Positions 52,750-61,541 of a DNA stretch of 64,000 bases are shown one piece after another (within the stretch, counting starts at the first letter, position 1; each line of letters begins with the position of its first letter). A program made the translations under genes and the position numbers. Below the pieces are notes generated by a model. It was not told the DNA's origin. It did not search any database and saw nothing but the letters and a program-made list of their open reading frames with translations. Origin of the DNA: Corynebacterium sp. HS2168-gen11 (GTDB lineage: Bacteria > Actinomycetota > Actinomycetes > Mycobacteriales > Mycobacteriaceae); assembly GCF_024834075.1 (NCBI RefSeq), contig NZ_JANUXR010000008.1, positions 1 to 64,000 of the forward strand. The letters are read 5' to 3'.

Positions 52750-53235
52750 CTATGCCAGTGTCACAACCATCAATTCTTGGCCTTGCATTGCCGAGGTAGC
52801 TTTCACATCAATTGCTGCTACTTGCTTTTTATTTGTCATTACCACTGGGGTAACGAGTGGTTTGCCAGCTTCTGTCACGCTGGCAACATCAACGCGCACG
52901 ATCAGTTGGCCGGCGGTGACGGTGTCACCTTTGGCTACGAACTTCTCAAATCCTTGGCCTTTGAGTTCAACGGTATCAAGGCCGATATGCACGAGCACTT
53001 CAAGACCTTCTTCGGTCTTAATAGCAAAGGCGTGCATGGTTGGGAAGATGGTGACGATGGTGCCGGCCACTGGTGCGTGGACGTCAAGGGTCTGTAGGTT
53101 CTTATCAGGGAGAAGGGCGCAGCCGTCGCCGAGCATGCCGGCGGCGAACACTTCGTCGGGAACTTCCTTAATAGGAACGACGGTACCTGCAAATGGTGCC
53201 TGCAGATGCACTTTCTTCTTTCCGAATCCGAACAT
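52750..53235 (-). CDS. PTS glucose-type EIIA protein
   Basis: A cytoplasmic phosphocarrier of 161 residues, EIIA-Glc (Crr) family. The phospho-accepting His83 lies in [14 protein letters not shown], and His68 in MHAFAIKT is the second conserved histidine. It passes phosphate from HPr to the EIIB domain of the protein encoded just upstream. Its start overlaps the nagE stop by one base, so translation is coupled. Confidence 0.9.
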   Translation of the reverse strand: MFGFGKKKVHLQAPFAGTVVPIKEVPDEVFAAGMLGDGCALLPDKNLQTLDVHAPVAGTIVTIFPTMHAFAIKTEEGLEVLVHIGLDTVELKGQGFEKFVAKGDTVTAGQLIVRVDVASVTEAGKPLVTPVVMTNKKQVAAIDVKATSAMQGQELMVVTLA

Positions 53236-54827
53236 TAGAATTCTTTTTCTCCTTCGAGCACTGCAGCGGTGCCCTTGAGCTGGCGTGCAACTTCGTCATA
53301 CACGAACTGTACCTTTGGACCAATGACAACCTGAACAGCGGTTTGCGATGGGCGGATCACACCTGCAACACCAGCCTTCTTAATTTCCTTTTCGGAAACC
53401 TGCACGTAGTCTTTCACCGTTACACGCAGGCGGGTTGCGCAGTAGTCGAGGCTTGCGATATTTGCACCACTACCGAGACCTACGATGATCTGGCGTGCTG
53501 CGACTGCAACATCAGCGTCGGTTTCCATGAGGTTATCGGAGATTTCCTCGTCTTCAGGCTCGCGACCTGGGGTGAACATATTCAGCGCACCGATTAAGGC
53601 GTAGAAGGCGCCGAAGTAGAGGCCGAAGTACACAACACCGAGTGCCAGCAGCATCCACCACTGGTTTGCCAGTGGGTTCTGGGTGCTGAGAATCAAGTCA
53701 ACTGCACCTGCCGAGAAGCCGAAGCCTGCGGTCCAGCCCATTGCTGCTGCAATGGCCACAGAAATACCGGTGAGAATTGCGTGAACCAAGTACAGCAGTG
53801 GGGCGACGAACATGAAGGAGAACTCCAGAGGCTCGGTCACACCGGTTGCAAACGATGCCAGTGCACCTGCGAGCATGAGGGAACCAACAACCTTCTTACG
53901 CTCTGGCTTGGAGCGCAGGAAAATCGCCAATGCAGCACCTGGCAAACCGAACATCATCACTGGGAAGAAGCCAGCCTGGTAGCGGCCGACTACACCAACA
54001 ACTTCACAAGCAGAACCAGTCCAGGTACCTGGGCAAGATGCTGCATCGGTTGCTGCAGCTGCAGCGGCAATGGTTTCGCCGCCCTTGAGGAACTTACCAA
54101 TATCGTTAATACCGATCACATCGAACCAGAAGATCGAGTTCAGTGCGTGGTGCAGACCGGTTGGGATGAGCAGGCGGTTGAAGAATGCGTACAGACCAGC
54201 ACCGAGCGCACCCATGCCTTGGAAGGTTTCACCCAAGTTGAACAGCAGATGGTAAATCACTGGCCATACGAAGTACAAGATGGCGGTGAGAATGATCGAG
54301 AAGAAGGAAACCAGAATTGGAACCAGGCGACGCCCGGAGAAGAAGGCCAGGAAGTCTGGCAACTTGGTTGCATGGAAGCGGTTATAGGTCCATGCAGCAA
54401 GCAAACCAATTAAGATACCGAACAAGACATTGCTGTTGCCGACTGCCTTCCAGCCTTCAGCTGCCCATTCAATCGCAGCTTGACCTTCGAGGCTATCAGC
54501 GTCGATACCACGGTAGCCAGCCACCGCTTTTGCGTCGAGAAGCTTGGTGATGGTTAAGAAACCGACCAGGCCGGAAAGGGCTGCTGCACCGTTATTATCC
54601 TTAGACATGCCATAGGAAATAGCGACAGCAAAGATCATGCCGAGGCTACCGAGGATGGCAACACCAGAAGAGATAAGCACAGAGGCCAAAATCGAATTCG
54701 AGCCCCAACCTTCTGGGTCGAGCCAATAACCAATACCGGTCATCAGCGCTGCGACCGGCAGCACAGCGACCGCGCCCATTAAGGCCTTGGCCAGCTTCTG
54801 CAATCCGGCAAACAATGCACTATTCAT
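53235..54827 (-). CDS. nagE: PTS EIICB, N-acetylglucosamine type (NagE-like)
   Basis: The 530-residue permease has an N-terminal EIIC domain of about ten membrane helices (PVAALMTGIGYWL, LIPTGLHHALNSIFWFDV, GVTEPLEFSFMFVAP) and a C-terminal EIIB domain whose phosphocysteine is Cys463 in DYCATRLRVTVKD. The EIIC sequence (GRYQAGFFPVMMFGLPGAALA) is of the GlcNAc/glucose group and closer to NagE than to the corynebacterial PtsG, which has the order B-C-A. GlcNAc uptake is an inference. It overlaps the antiterminator gene by eight bases. Confidence 0.85.
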   Translation of the reverse strand: MNSALFAGLQKLAKALMGAVAVLPVAALMTGIGYWLDPEGWGSNSILASVLISSGVAILGSLGMIFAVAISYGMSKDNNGAAALSGLVGFLTITKLLDAKAVAGYRGIDADSLEGQAAIEWAAEGWKAVGNSNVLFGILIGLLAAWTYNRFHATKLPDFLAFFSGRRLVPILVSFFSIILTAILYFVWPVIYHLLFNLGETFQGMGALGAGLYAFFNRLLIPTGLHHALNSIFWFDVIGINDIGKFLKGGETIAAAAAATDAASCPGTWTGSACEVVGVVGRYQAGFFPVMMFGLPGAALAIFLRSKPERKKVVGSLMLAGALASFATGVTEPLEFSFMFVAPLLYLVHAILTGISVAIAAAMGWTAGFGFSAGAVDLILSTQNPLANQWWMLLALGVVYFGLYFGAFYALIGALNMFTPGREPEDEEISDNLMETDADVAVAARQIIVGLGSGANIASLDYCATRLRVTVKDYVQVSEKEIKKAGVAGVIRPSQTAVQVVIGPKVQFVYDEVARQLKGTAAVLEGEKEF

Positions 54828-55704
54828 GTTGTGCGTTTCCTTTCTTGCTCATGTGGTGATCTTGCCAACAGCCGTGGAGATACACCGCCAAATAGGCAGC
54901 TTCGCCCTTGGCTGCTGATGGCATTGAATGAGTATGTAAAATACGACAAATAATCTCTGTGGCGAGCACGCTTTCCCGATGCAACTGGCTGCTAATTGCC
55001 ATCGCAGCGTAGTTGTCGCGCAAGGATCCACTGCGCAATCTTCGCATTAACCGTGCAATCATCGATTCCAAACCATCGACATGATTCGTGGTTGTGGCGT
55101 GCTCAATCCCTAAGATGCTGCGGGCGTGGGCCACGAGCTCAGCAAGCTGATGCGCTTGAGCAAGTGGGGTTTTCACGCTGGTGTTTCCAAGTGCTGCGTT
55201 TAAGTGCAGCGCGAGGAATCCGGCTTCGCAACTTGGGAGTTCTATTTCGGTCAGCCGCGTGTTGATATATTGCAGCATCACTTCTGCAGCTGCGTATTCT
55301 TCGGGGAATACTGCTTGGATCTCGCCGGCTAAGGCGTTCATAATGGCTTCGCCTTGCATGAGCCTATCGACGGCAAAGGAGAGATGTTCCACTACAATGA
55401 CATACACGCTTGGATCAAGCGGGCCGAGTAAATCGGCGGCGAGGTCCAAGGCCGTGGAAAATGTTTCAATACGTCCGCTATCAAGGGTTTTTACCGAATT
55501 GAAAAACTGGACTTGCTCGTCAGTGAGATAGACGTATTTTTGGTGGTCTTCTTGGATGTTGATCGCTTGGCCTGCCTTGACGCCGAAACCGATCCCGCGC
55601 CCAACAAGTACATGCTGCTCAGCGCCTTGCCCCACAAGCACTGCGTTATTGCTCAGCACTCGGGCAACCAATGGCTGCAAAGCGGGAGTGGATGTACCAG
55701 TCAT
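54820..55704 (-). CDS. BglG-type transcriptional antiterminator
   Basis: The 294-residue protein has a CAT RNA-binding domain (about 12-65, ARVLSNNAVLVGQGAEQHVLVGRGIGFG) and two PRD domains (about 70-175 and 176-285), the PTS-phosphorylated regulatory modules; VVEHLSFAVDRL holds a likely PRD1 histidine. It leads the nagE-EIIA operon. A RAT-like RNA site is in its own leader, so it should allow read-through of its own operon when sugar is present. Confidence 0.9.
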   Translation of the reverse strand: MTGTSTPALQPLVARVLSNNAVLVGQGAEQHVLVGRGIGFGVKAGQAINIQEDHQKYVYLTDEQVQFFNSVKTLDSGRIETFSTALDLAADLLGPLDPSVYVIVVEHLSFAVDRLMQGEAIMNALAGEIQAVFPEEYAAAEVMLQYINTRLTEIELPSCEAGFLALHLNAALGNTSVKTPLAQAHQLAELVAHARSILGIEHATTTNHVDGLESMIARLMRRLRSGSLRDNYAAMAISSQLHRESVLATEIICRILHTHSMPSAAKGEAAYLAVYLHGCWQDHHMSKKGNAQHE

Positions 55705-55799
55705 TTGGAACTCAAACCTTTTGTATACACAGGAATGGACACGTCAAGTTTTTCTCAGGTGAACACTGCTATACGCGTGTTCTCCCAAGCGCTCCTCCT

Positions 55800-55832
55800 G
55801 GTCATGCCTGCAATAAAGACTCAGTAACACCC
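55800..55832 (-). promoter_or_regulatory. RAT-like antiterminator RNA site in the PTS operon leader
   Basis: On the minus strand the RNA reads GGGTGTTACTG, a short divergent middle, then GCAGGCATGACC. This resembles the two halves of the E. coli bgl RAT (GGATTGTTACTG ... GCAGGCAAAACC). It begins about 15 bases after the predicted transcription start. A GAACAC/GTGTTC hairpin follows (55760-55783), but no typical T run, so the terminator half is not clear. Confidence 0.65.
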
Positions 55833-55853
55833 AAGAAGTTCTCTCTATCGCTT

Positions 55854-55882
55854 ATTATGGAACCTTGATTACTCAATGACAA
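55854..55882 (-). promoter_or_regulatory. Promoter of the antiterminator-nagE-EIIA operon
   Basis: On the minus strand -35 TTGTCA (55877-55882) and -10 CATAAT (55854-55859) are separated by exactly 17 bases. It gives a leader of about 140 bases that contains the RAT-like site. Confidence 0.72.
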
Positions 55883-55988
55883 TAAGTTTCAGCAAAATTA
55901 CCCCCGCAACCTACCCCTACTTTTGTGCGAAACGGGCAAAAACTACATGATAAGGGTCGTTCTTTTGTGTCATGGGGTGAAGAAGATC

Positions 55989-56468
55989 TCATTTCCACAC
56001 AACAGCTGTGGCGATCGCCGCGCGCCCTTCTCCCCTACCGGTAAACCCCATATGGTCGGTCGTTGTGGCTGAAACCGATACTGGTGCCCCTAAAATTTCT
56101 GACATTACAGCTTCCGCTTCTTTGCGACGCGGGCCCATTTTAGGAGTTTGTCCAACCAACTGCACAGCCCCATTACCAATGGTAAATCCATGGTCATGCA
56201 GCAGATCCCGACATTCGGCCAATAACTGAGCACCTGCCACCCCGTCGTATTCCGGCCGGCCAACTCCCACAAAGGAACCTAAATCCCCAAGATTTGCCGC
56301 AGATAGGAGAGCGTCGACAAGCGCATGGGCGACAACATCGCCATCGGAATGGCCTTCGCAACCGGCTGCATCAGGAAAGAGCAAACAGGCAATCCAACAG
56401 GGTTTTCCGGGTTGAATTTGGTGGGCGTCGGTGGCGATTCCCACGCGTGGAATGATTGGATTAGACAT
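55989..56468 (-). CDS. ispF: 2-C-methyl-D-erythritol 2,4-cyclodiphosphate synthase
   Basis: IspF makes the cyclic diphosphate of the MEP isoprenoid pathway. The 159-residue protein begins [17 protein letters not shown], with zinc ligands Asp14 and His16, and has the [24 protein letters not shown] motif. Its start overlaps the ispD end by eight bases, so they are coupled. Confidence 0.95.
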   Translation of the reverse strand: MSNPIIPRVGIATDAHQIQPGKPCWIACLLFPDAAGCEGHSDGDVVAHALVDALLSAANLGDLGSFVGVGRPEYDGVAGAQLLAECRDLLHDHGFTIGNGAVQLVGQTPKMGPRRKEAEAVMSEILGAPVSVSATTTDHMGFTGRGEGRAAIATAVVWK

Positions 56469-57219
56469 CGGGAACCTCAAAAGTTGGGGTAGCGGTGGGA
56501 TCAGTGAGTGTTTGCGCCAAGGCGTAGTCGAGCGGCGTGGTGATCTTCAACGCCAGTGGATCGCCAGGCACACAGAGCACTGGATAACCGGCCCACTCCA
56601 TTAAGGACGCATCATCGGTGGCAATAAAATCTGGCTGCACCTGGGCAAAGTACTGTTCATTCGCGGTGCGCAACTGCGCTAAAGAAAAACCCTGAGGAGT
56701 CTGAACCGCACGTAAATGCGTGCGCGGCGGAGTGCGTACCACGTGATTATCGGCGATTTCTTTCACGGTATCGACAACCTCAAGTACGGGGATGACGGCA
56801 GGCGTGGCACTATCAACCGCATGTACTACGCGCGCGATCATATCCGGTGGGGTCAGCGCGCGTGCGGCATCGTGAATGATGACGATGGCATCAGGCGTTG
56901 TGATTGTTTTCAGGCCTTCCCACACAGAATCGGCACGTTCGCCACCGCCATGGACCAAGCGGATTGGAATTGCCTGCTCATAGACTCCGCTTGCAAGCAA
57001 AATCTTCTCTGCGAGATCTTGCATCGCAGGCGAAATTAGCACGATGATTTCATCGACCACTTCAGCAGCGAGCATAGCGCGAATACTACGTTCGAGCAGG
57101 GTCATTCCACGTAGTGCCACATACACTTTTGGGATTTCTGCGCCCAGGCGCGAACCTGTCCCAGCTGCGGCGATCAATGCTACAACTGGACGCTGGCTAC
57201 ACGTAGGAACACCAGCCAT
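56461..57219 (-). CDS. ispD: 2-C-methyl-D-erythritol 4-phosphate cytidylyltransferase
   Basis: IspD activates MEP with CTP. The 252-residue protein has the nucleotide-binding loop [10 protein letters not shown] near residue 20, [17 protein letters not shown], and [12 protein letters not shown]. The ATG at 57219 follows AAGGAG with six bases of spacing and is preferred over 57240. carD ends 36 bases upstream. Confidence 0.95.
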   Translation of the reverse strand: MAGVPTCSQRPVVALIAAAGTGSRLGAEIPKVYVALRGMTLLERSIRAMLAAEVVDEIIVLISPAMQDLAEKILLASGVYEQAIPIRLVHGGGERADSVWEGLKTITTPDAIVIIHDAARALTPPDMIARVVHAVDSATPAVIPVLEVVDTVKEIADNHVVRTPPRTHLRAVQTPQGFSLAQLRTANEQYFAQVQPDFIATDDASLMEWAGYPVLCVPGDPLALKITTPLDYALAQTLTDPTATPTFEVPDV

Positions 57220-57255
57220 TTGGCACTCCTTGTCGTTCAAAAGAAGGTTGAGGAA

Positions 57256-57840
57256 CTAGTCTTCGTCGTCAAAGCTTAAATCGTCGAGGTCAAGATCATC
57301 ACCTTCAATAATCTTGACTTGTTCCTCTTCTTCTACGCCTTCTGCACGGTGACGCTCAATTGTGGCAGCCACTTCGGCAAGAAGTTCATCTGCGCGCTGC
57401 TCATCTTTGATCTGCGCCAATGCCAGCTCACCAACAAGAATCTGACGAGCCTTAGCCAACATGCGCTTTTCGCCAGCAGACAAGCCTTTGCCCTGGTCAC
57501 GACGCCACAAGTCGCGCACAACCTCAGCAACCTTGTTCACATCACCGGATGCCAAACGCTCCTGGTTGGCCTTAAAGCGGCGGGACCAGTTACCGGCTTC
57601 TTCGACATCGATTTCACGCAGAAAACCGAACACACGCTGGAGACCATCATCATCAACGACATCGCGAACACCCACGCGCTCTGCATTTTTCGCAGGCACG
57701 CGCACGACCAGATCAGAGTGATGGATCTGCAGCACCAGATACTCTACGGTTTCCCCGCCCAGTTCACGGTATTCAATCGCTTCCACGATTGCCGCACCAT
57801 GATGCGGATATACGACGGTATCGCCGACCTGGAACTCCAT
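57256..57840 (-). CDS. carD: RNA polymerase-binding regulator CarD
   Basis: CarD binds the RNA polymerase beta subunit and stabilises open promoter complexes, notably at rRNA promoters. The 194-residue protein begins [20 protein letters not shown] (the RID/Tudor-like domain, about 1-60), followed by the helical DNA-binding domain ([27 protein letters not shown]). The C-terminus has an unusually acidic tail ([16 protein letters not shown]), longer than in mycobacterial CarD. carD-ispD-ispF is a conserved actinobacterial order. Confidence 0.95.
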   Translation of the reverse strand: MEFQVGDTVVYPHHGAAIVEAIEYRELGGETVEYLVLQIHHSDLVVRVPAKNAERVGVRDVVDDDGLQRVFGFLREIDVEEAGNWSRRFKANQERLASGDVNKVAEVVRDLWRRDQGKGLSAGEKRMLAKARQILVGELALAQIKDEQRADELLAEVAATIERHRAEGVEEEEQVKIIEGDDLDLDDLSFDDED

Positions 57841-58154
57841 AGATCTAGTTCTCCTTATACGAGTGTCGATTCACACACACTGAAAATACTTCGATAATTC
57901 TACCACGCCTGGCAAATGCTACCGCTTGATCCAACGGTAAATGCCACCGATTGGCCCAAAGCAGAATCAGATAAAATATTAAATAGGTCACAAAAAGAGA
58001 AATACTCCCCCTTTCGTATCCCCCCATTTGGCAAAAAAGTCTTGAGTATCTATGTGCGTAATGTACCTCGAAACGCTAAGGTAAGAATCGATAATTTTCT
58101 CAGGCTGTGTGCTCAGCCTGATTGTCCCAGCCACCATAACGGAGGATGAACACT
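57841..58154. other. Divergent spacer between carD and the lipoprotein gene
   Basis: AT-rich, no gene. A TACCG-N10-CGGTA hairpin lies at about 57920-57939. TCAGGCTG/CAGCCTGA (58100-58121) forms a stem about 30 bases before the lipoprotein start. Confidence 0.45.
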
Positions 58155-58715
58155 GTGAAGGCCCTAAAGACCGCTGCTCGCCGCGGCGCCATGATTTCCG
58201 TCGCTGCTGCATCTGCACTGATCTTGGCATCGTGTTCCGCAGGTCAGATCTCCCAGACTGCAAACCAAGTTGCTGCTGTCGACGGTGCGTCTGCTGACTC
58301 CGAAGACGGAACCATTGCAGTTCGCGACGTCACCATCCAGGTCACTGATCAGGGTGAAACTGGTGTGAAGTTCACTGCTATGAACCTCGACGATACCGAT
58401 ACTGTTCACACGTTGAAGTCGGTTTCTATCGATGGTGAGGAAGTCGAGCTCACTGGCGAGACCGAACTGAAGACCAATTGCACCATCGTTGCAGATATTA
58501 AGTCTGAACTTGAAAAGCTGCCTCAGTCCAAGAATGGTTGCATCTCCTATGTCTCTAGCTCCGTCAAGAACTCCGGTTTTGCGCTTGGCGGCAGCAAGGA
58601 CGTAACCTTCACGTTCGACAATGCAACTATTACCACTAACGCCGCAATCTCTGCACCTGTGTTGGAGTCCGGCATGGTTGATCGCGAAACTGGCGCTGAA
58701 AGCCACAGCCACTAA
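58155..58715 (+). CDS. Lipoprotein, LpqE-like, next to carD
   Basis: The 186-residue protein has a lipoprotein signal with lipobox LASC (lipidated Cys27), then a single domain (about 50-170) of strands rich in Asp/Thr (IAVRDVTIQVTDQGETGVKFTAMNLDDTDTVHTLKSV), similar to mycobacterial LpqE and PCu(A)C-like folds. GTG at 58155 is chosen because GGAGG is nine bases away, while it directly abuts the ATG at 58146. A two-Cys pair (TNCTIV, KNGCISY) may form a disulfide. The C-terminus (ESHSH) is His-rich. Conserved between carD and radA. Confidence 0.83.
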   Translation: MKALKTAARRGAMISVAAASALILASCSAGQISQTANQVAAVDGASADSEDGTIAVRDVTIQVTDQGETGVKFTAMNLDDTDTVHTLKSVSIDGEEVELTGETELKTNCTIVADIKSELEKLPQSKNGCISYVSSSVKNSGFALGGSKDVTFTFDNATITTNAAISAPVLESGMVDRETGAESHSH

Positions 58716-58740
58716 TTCTGCACTCTTCAAAACCTATTCC

Positions 58741-58779
58741 CCACCACCTGATGCACCATATGTGCCATGCAGGTGGTGG
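58741..58779 (+). terminator. Strong terminator after the lipoprotein gene
   Basis: CCACCACCTG (58741-58750) is perfectly complementary to 58770-58779, and TTTTGGTTTTC follows. Confidence 0.88.
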
Positions 58780-59106
58780 TTTTGGTTTTCGGCCTTTGAG
58801 GTATTGTCGCTGGTTGGCATCCGGAGTTTTTGATTCCCGCGCCTTTGCGCCCGCGACTGTCGGCTATTTCACCTCTAGCCACCCGCCACCCGCCACCGAG
58901 ACCACGCCAGTTCTAGGCAAACCTACGCGGTACGGCGCATCTCAACTTGCGCATGCTTGCTTGACGACGCCGCTGAGCTTCTCAATCCATCAAAACTTCC
59001 CTACTGTTTTACTTCATTTGCACTGTGTATCACGCAACACCAGTACTGAGCTGCCAAAACAGACTCATCTTCACACAATGGAAAAGCTATTTTGTAAAGT
59101 TGTGGC
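58780..59106. other. Spacer upstream of radA
   Basis: No gene. It has short CCACCCG repeats near 58880-58897 and GCATGCTTGCTTGACGACGC (58951-58970), the longest copy of the recurrent intergenic motif. radA has no ribosome site; TATTTTGTAAA just upstream may be its -10 region. Confidence 0.4.
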
Positions 59107-60498
59107 ATGGCGAAAAAAGTGCGTACCATTCATACCTGTTCTCAGTGCTCATATAGCTCATCAAAATGGCTTGGGCGCTGCCCAGAATGCGGTTCATGGG
59201 GATCCATGGAGGAATCCTCTGTGGCGAATACGACGCATGCAGTGAAAGCCACTGAACTCGGCGTGATGCCGCAAGGCTTAACGCCTACAACACCAGCACA
59301 AGCTATTACGCAAATCCCTGATCAGGCAGCTGTCAGTATCCCAACTGGTATTGGCGAACTCGACCGCGTGTTAGGCAGTGGCATTGTGCCAGGTTCGGTG
59401 ATTTTACTTGCTGGTGAACCAGGTGTTGGTAAATCAACGCTTTTGCTCGAAGTTGCAGCTAGGTGGGCGCAGCAACCAACTGCCAAAGGCGGGAATCGCC
59501 ACGCACTGTATGTGACTGCTGAGGAATCTGCGGGACAGGTGCGGATGCGCGCGAAGCGTACCGGAGCACTTGTGCCGACTTTGTACCTTACCGCTGAATC
59601 AAATCTTGATATTGTATTCGGCCACATTAACCAGCTGAAACCAAGTCTGGTGATCGTTGATTCCGTGCAAACTATGACAGCTGTTGGAATCGAAGGTGTG
59701 GCCGGTGGAGTCGCGCAATCACGCGCGGTGACAGCTGCTCTGACAACGCTTGCGAAAACCACTGGGATTCCAATTATTTTGGTTGGCCATGTCACGAAAG
59801 ATGGCAATGTCGCTGGCCCGCGTGTATTGGAGCATTTAGTTGATGTTGTTGTGCATTTTGAAGGTGATCGGCATTCAAGTTTGCGCATGTTACGCGGAAT
59901 GAAAAACCGTTTTGGCGCAACGGATGAAGTGGGGTGTTTTGAACAACACGCACATGGGATTCAAGAAGTCAGCGATCCTTCAGGGCTGTTTTTATCTCAT
60001 CGCGATACCGCAACTGATGGCTCTGCTATTACGGTAGCGATGGATGGTGTCCGTCCACTTTTAGCCGAAATTCAAGCACTCGTTGTTCCAACTGAATCAA
60101 AAAATCCTCGACGTGCGGTCACAGGCCTCGATCCGGCTCGTGTGCCAATGGTCTTAGCGGTGCTTGCCGCAAGAGCCGGCCAGCGCACGCACAATAAAGA
60201 GGTATACGTGGCAACAGTCGGTGGCATGAAAGTAGGTGAACCGGCTACTGATCTTGCCGTCGCACTTGCAACTGCTTCTACTATGTTGCACAAGCCGCTG
60301 CCTGCTAAAACTGTCATTATTGGCGAAGTCGGCCTGGCTGGTGAAATTCGTCGAGTACCAAATCTGCAGCGACGATTACAAGAAGCACAACGCCTCGGGT
60401 TTACTAATGCTGTTGTGCCAGTCACAGGAATCACAGTTGCCGGCATGCAGCTACGCGAAGTTGCAACGCTTGCCGACGCATTGGCCATCTTCACCTAA
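59107..60498 (+). CDS. radA: DNA repair protein RadA
   Basis: RadA is a RecA-related branch-migration ATPase/helicase. The 463-residue protein has an N-terminal zinc finger (Cys11, Cys14, Cys25, Cys28), the Walker A motif GEPGVGKST (103-111), Walker B LVIVDSVQTM, the RadA-specific MKNRFGATDEVG (KNRFG) motif, and a C-terminal Lon-like domain (VATVGGMKVGEPATDLAVALA). The ATG is fixed by the family N-terminus MAKKV. Confidence 0.96.
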   Translation: MAKKVRTIHTCSQCSYSSSKWLGRCPECGSWGSMEESSVANTTHAVKATELGVMPQGLTPTTPAQAITQIPDQAAVSIPTGIGELDRVLGSGIVPGSVILLAGEPGVGKSTLLLEVAARWAQQPTAKGGNRHALYVTAEESAGQVRMRAKRTGALVPTLYLTAESNLDIVFGHINQLKPSLVIVDSVQTMTAVGIEGVAGGVAQSRAVTAALTTLAKTTGIPIILVGHVTKDGNVAGPRVLEHLVDVVVHFEGDRHSSLRMLRGMKNRFGATDEVGCFEQHAHGIQEVSDPSGLFLSHRDTATDGSAITVAMDGVRPLLAEIQALVVPTESKNPRRAVTGLDPARVPMVLAVLAARAGQRTHNKEVYVATVGGMKVGEPATDLAVALATASTMLHKPLPAKTVIIGEVGLAGEIRRVPNLQRRLQEAQRLGFTNAVVPVTGITVAGMQLREVATLADALAIFT

Positions 60499-60598
60499 TA
60501 TCAGTACTCGCCCGCAACCAGTTCTCCACTCCTCTCGTCTCACGAACAGCTCCAACCCTCACCTCTGCTCCTCTCGTACCTTCACAACCATATAAAAA

Positions 60599-60636
60599 AC
60601 CAGCACCTTCGCCACAACAGTAACGAAAGTGCTGGT
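60599..60636 (-). terminator. Terminator of the 60.7-61.4 kb membrane protein gene
   Basis: ACCAGCACCTTCG pairs with 60624-60636 (one mismatch), and on the minus strand a TTTTTTATATGG tail follows. Confidence 0.75.
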
Positions 60637-60669
60637 CTCTAGCACTAAAAACTTGGATCTTCGGTGATA

Positions 60670-61431
60670 CTATCCGATGAAGAATGGCACTGGGACAGAT
60701 GGTTCTTCACCAATAACTGCATGCAAGAAATAGTCACCAGCTGGCACAGATGGACGTTCATCACAGCTGTTTGGTGCGGACTTTGTACGCGACCACGTCG
60801 CCTTATAATTAATCACTTCACCTGGCTTAAAGCTCTGTACGCCAGTGCCTTCCGGAGCATTGCAGTCGATATCCGACCAGATGCGTTCATTGGTTGCAAG
60901 GTGATACACCTCAAAGCGCAAAACATCTTTATTCAGATCGATCGTACATTCTTGCTCAGTTGGGTTCTTCACACTCATATAAAACACTGGTGAAGCACCA
61001 TCCACAAACGAAGGTTGGCTGGTCTGTGCGACAATCTCTAAATCTTGTAATACACAGGCTGACGCATCCACAGCTACTGCTTCACTAGTTGGCGCAGCTT
61101 CAGATGTTGTTGGAACAGCACTGGTAACCGGCGCTTCAGAAGTCATCGGAGCTTGACTACTCGTGGCAGAAGGCATTGCACTTGTTGGCGCCGCAGTTGT
61201 TGCGGTGGCTACTACATTGCTCGGTGTACCAGTATTATTCCGCCAAAAGCTGGCAAGCATAATGCCCATGCCAATAACAATCAACAACAACACTGCAGTG
61301 ATTCGCCGCCGTTTATAGTAGATTTCCGGCAAGCGACCAGGAGCAGCTGTCCTTGCTGCCGCACCACGCGTTGAGCGGGGACTCCGACGAGGAGGACGGG
61401 AGCTGCTGGAATAAGAAGTTCGACGATCCAC
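60670..61431 (-). CDS. Membrane-anchored extracytoplasmic protein with Thr/Ser/Ala-rich stalk
   Basis: The protein has a basic Ser/Arg-rich cytoplasmic N-terminus (RTSYSSSSRPPRRSPRSTRG), one membrane helix (ITAVLLLIVIGMGIMLASFW), a low-complexity stalk of about 60 residues (repeated SEAPVTSAVPTTSEA-like units), and a C-terminal beta-rich domain with four Cys (CVLQDLEIVAQ, QECTIDL, DIDCNAPEG, NSCDERP). It fits an actinobacterial group of unknown function seen near radA. No ATG precedes the helix; GTG at 61431 is used, but GTG at 61464 is equally possible. Confidence 0.72.
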   Translation of the reverse strand: MDRRTSYSSSSRPPRRSPRSTRGAAARTAAPGRLPEIYYKRRRITAVLLLIVIGMGIMLASFWRNNTGTPSNVVATATTAAPTSAMPSATSSQAPMTSEAPVTSAVPTTSEAAPTSEAVAVDASACVLQDLEIVAQTSQPSFVDGASPVFYMSVKNPTEQECTIDLNKDVLRFEVYHLATNERIWSDIDCNAPEGTGVQSFKPGEVINYKATWSRTKSAPNSCDERPSVPAGDYFLHAVIGEEPSVPVPFFIG

Positions 61432-61541
61432 GCCTTTCAGCCTATGCCATGCCAGCACCAACACGGCTGATAGGTGCGGTGTGTTGCTCGCTTTTTCCGC
61501 ACTCGCGGCTCGCGCACCACAACACCTGCACCAGCAGCAAC

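Larger units (their letters stand above)
42149..53173. repeat. Cluster of 25 TATTAAG/CTTAATA motifs (consensus CTATTAAGGAA)
   Basis: Plus copies start at 42149, 45736, 46592, 46940, 47105, 47965, 48153, 48313, 48409 and 50264. Minus copies (CTTAATA on plus) start at 42201, 45547, 46686, 46977, 48890, 48938, 49435, 49876, 50300, 50563, 51058, 51262, 52686, 53017 and 53167. Ten are intergenic. Elsewhere in the window I found only 3943, 14762, 21089, 27536, 30778, 34577 and 58496 (approximate). Normalised copies share CTATTAAGGAA. Orientation is mostly plus left of 48.4 kb and almost all minus right of 48.9 kb. Confidence 0.85.
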
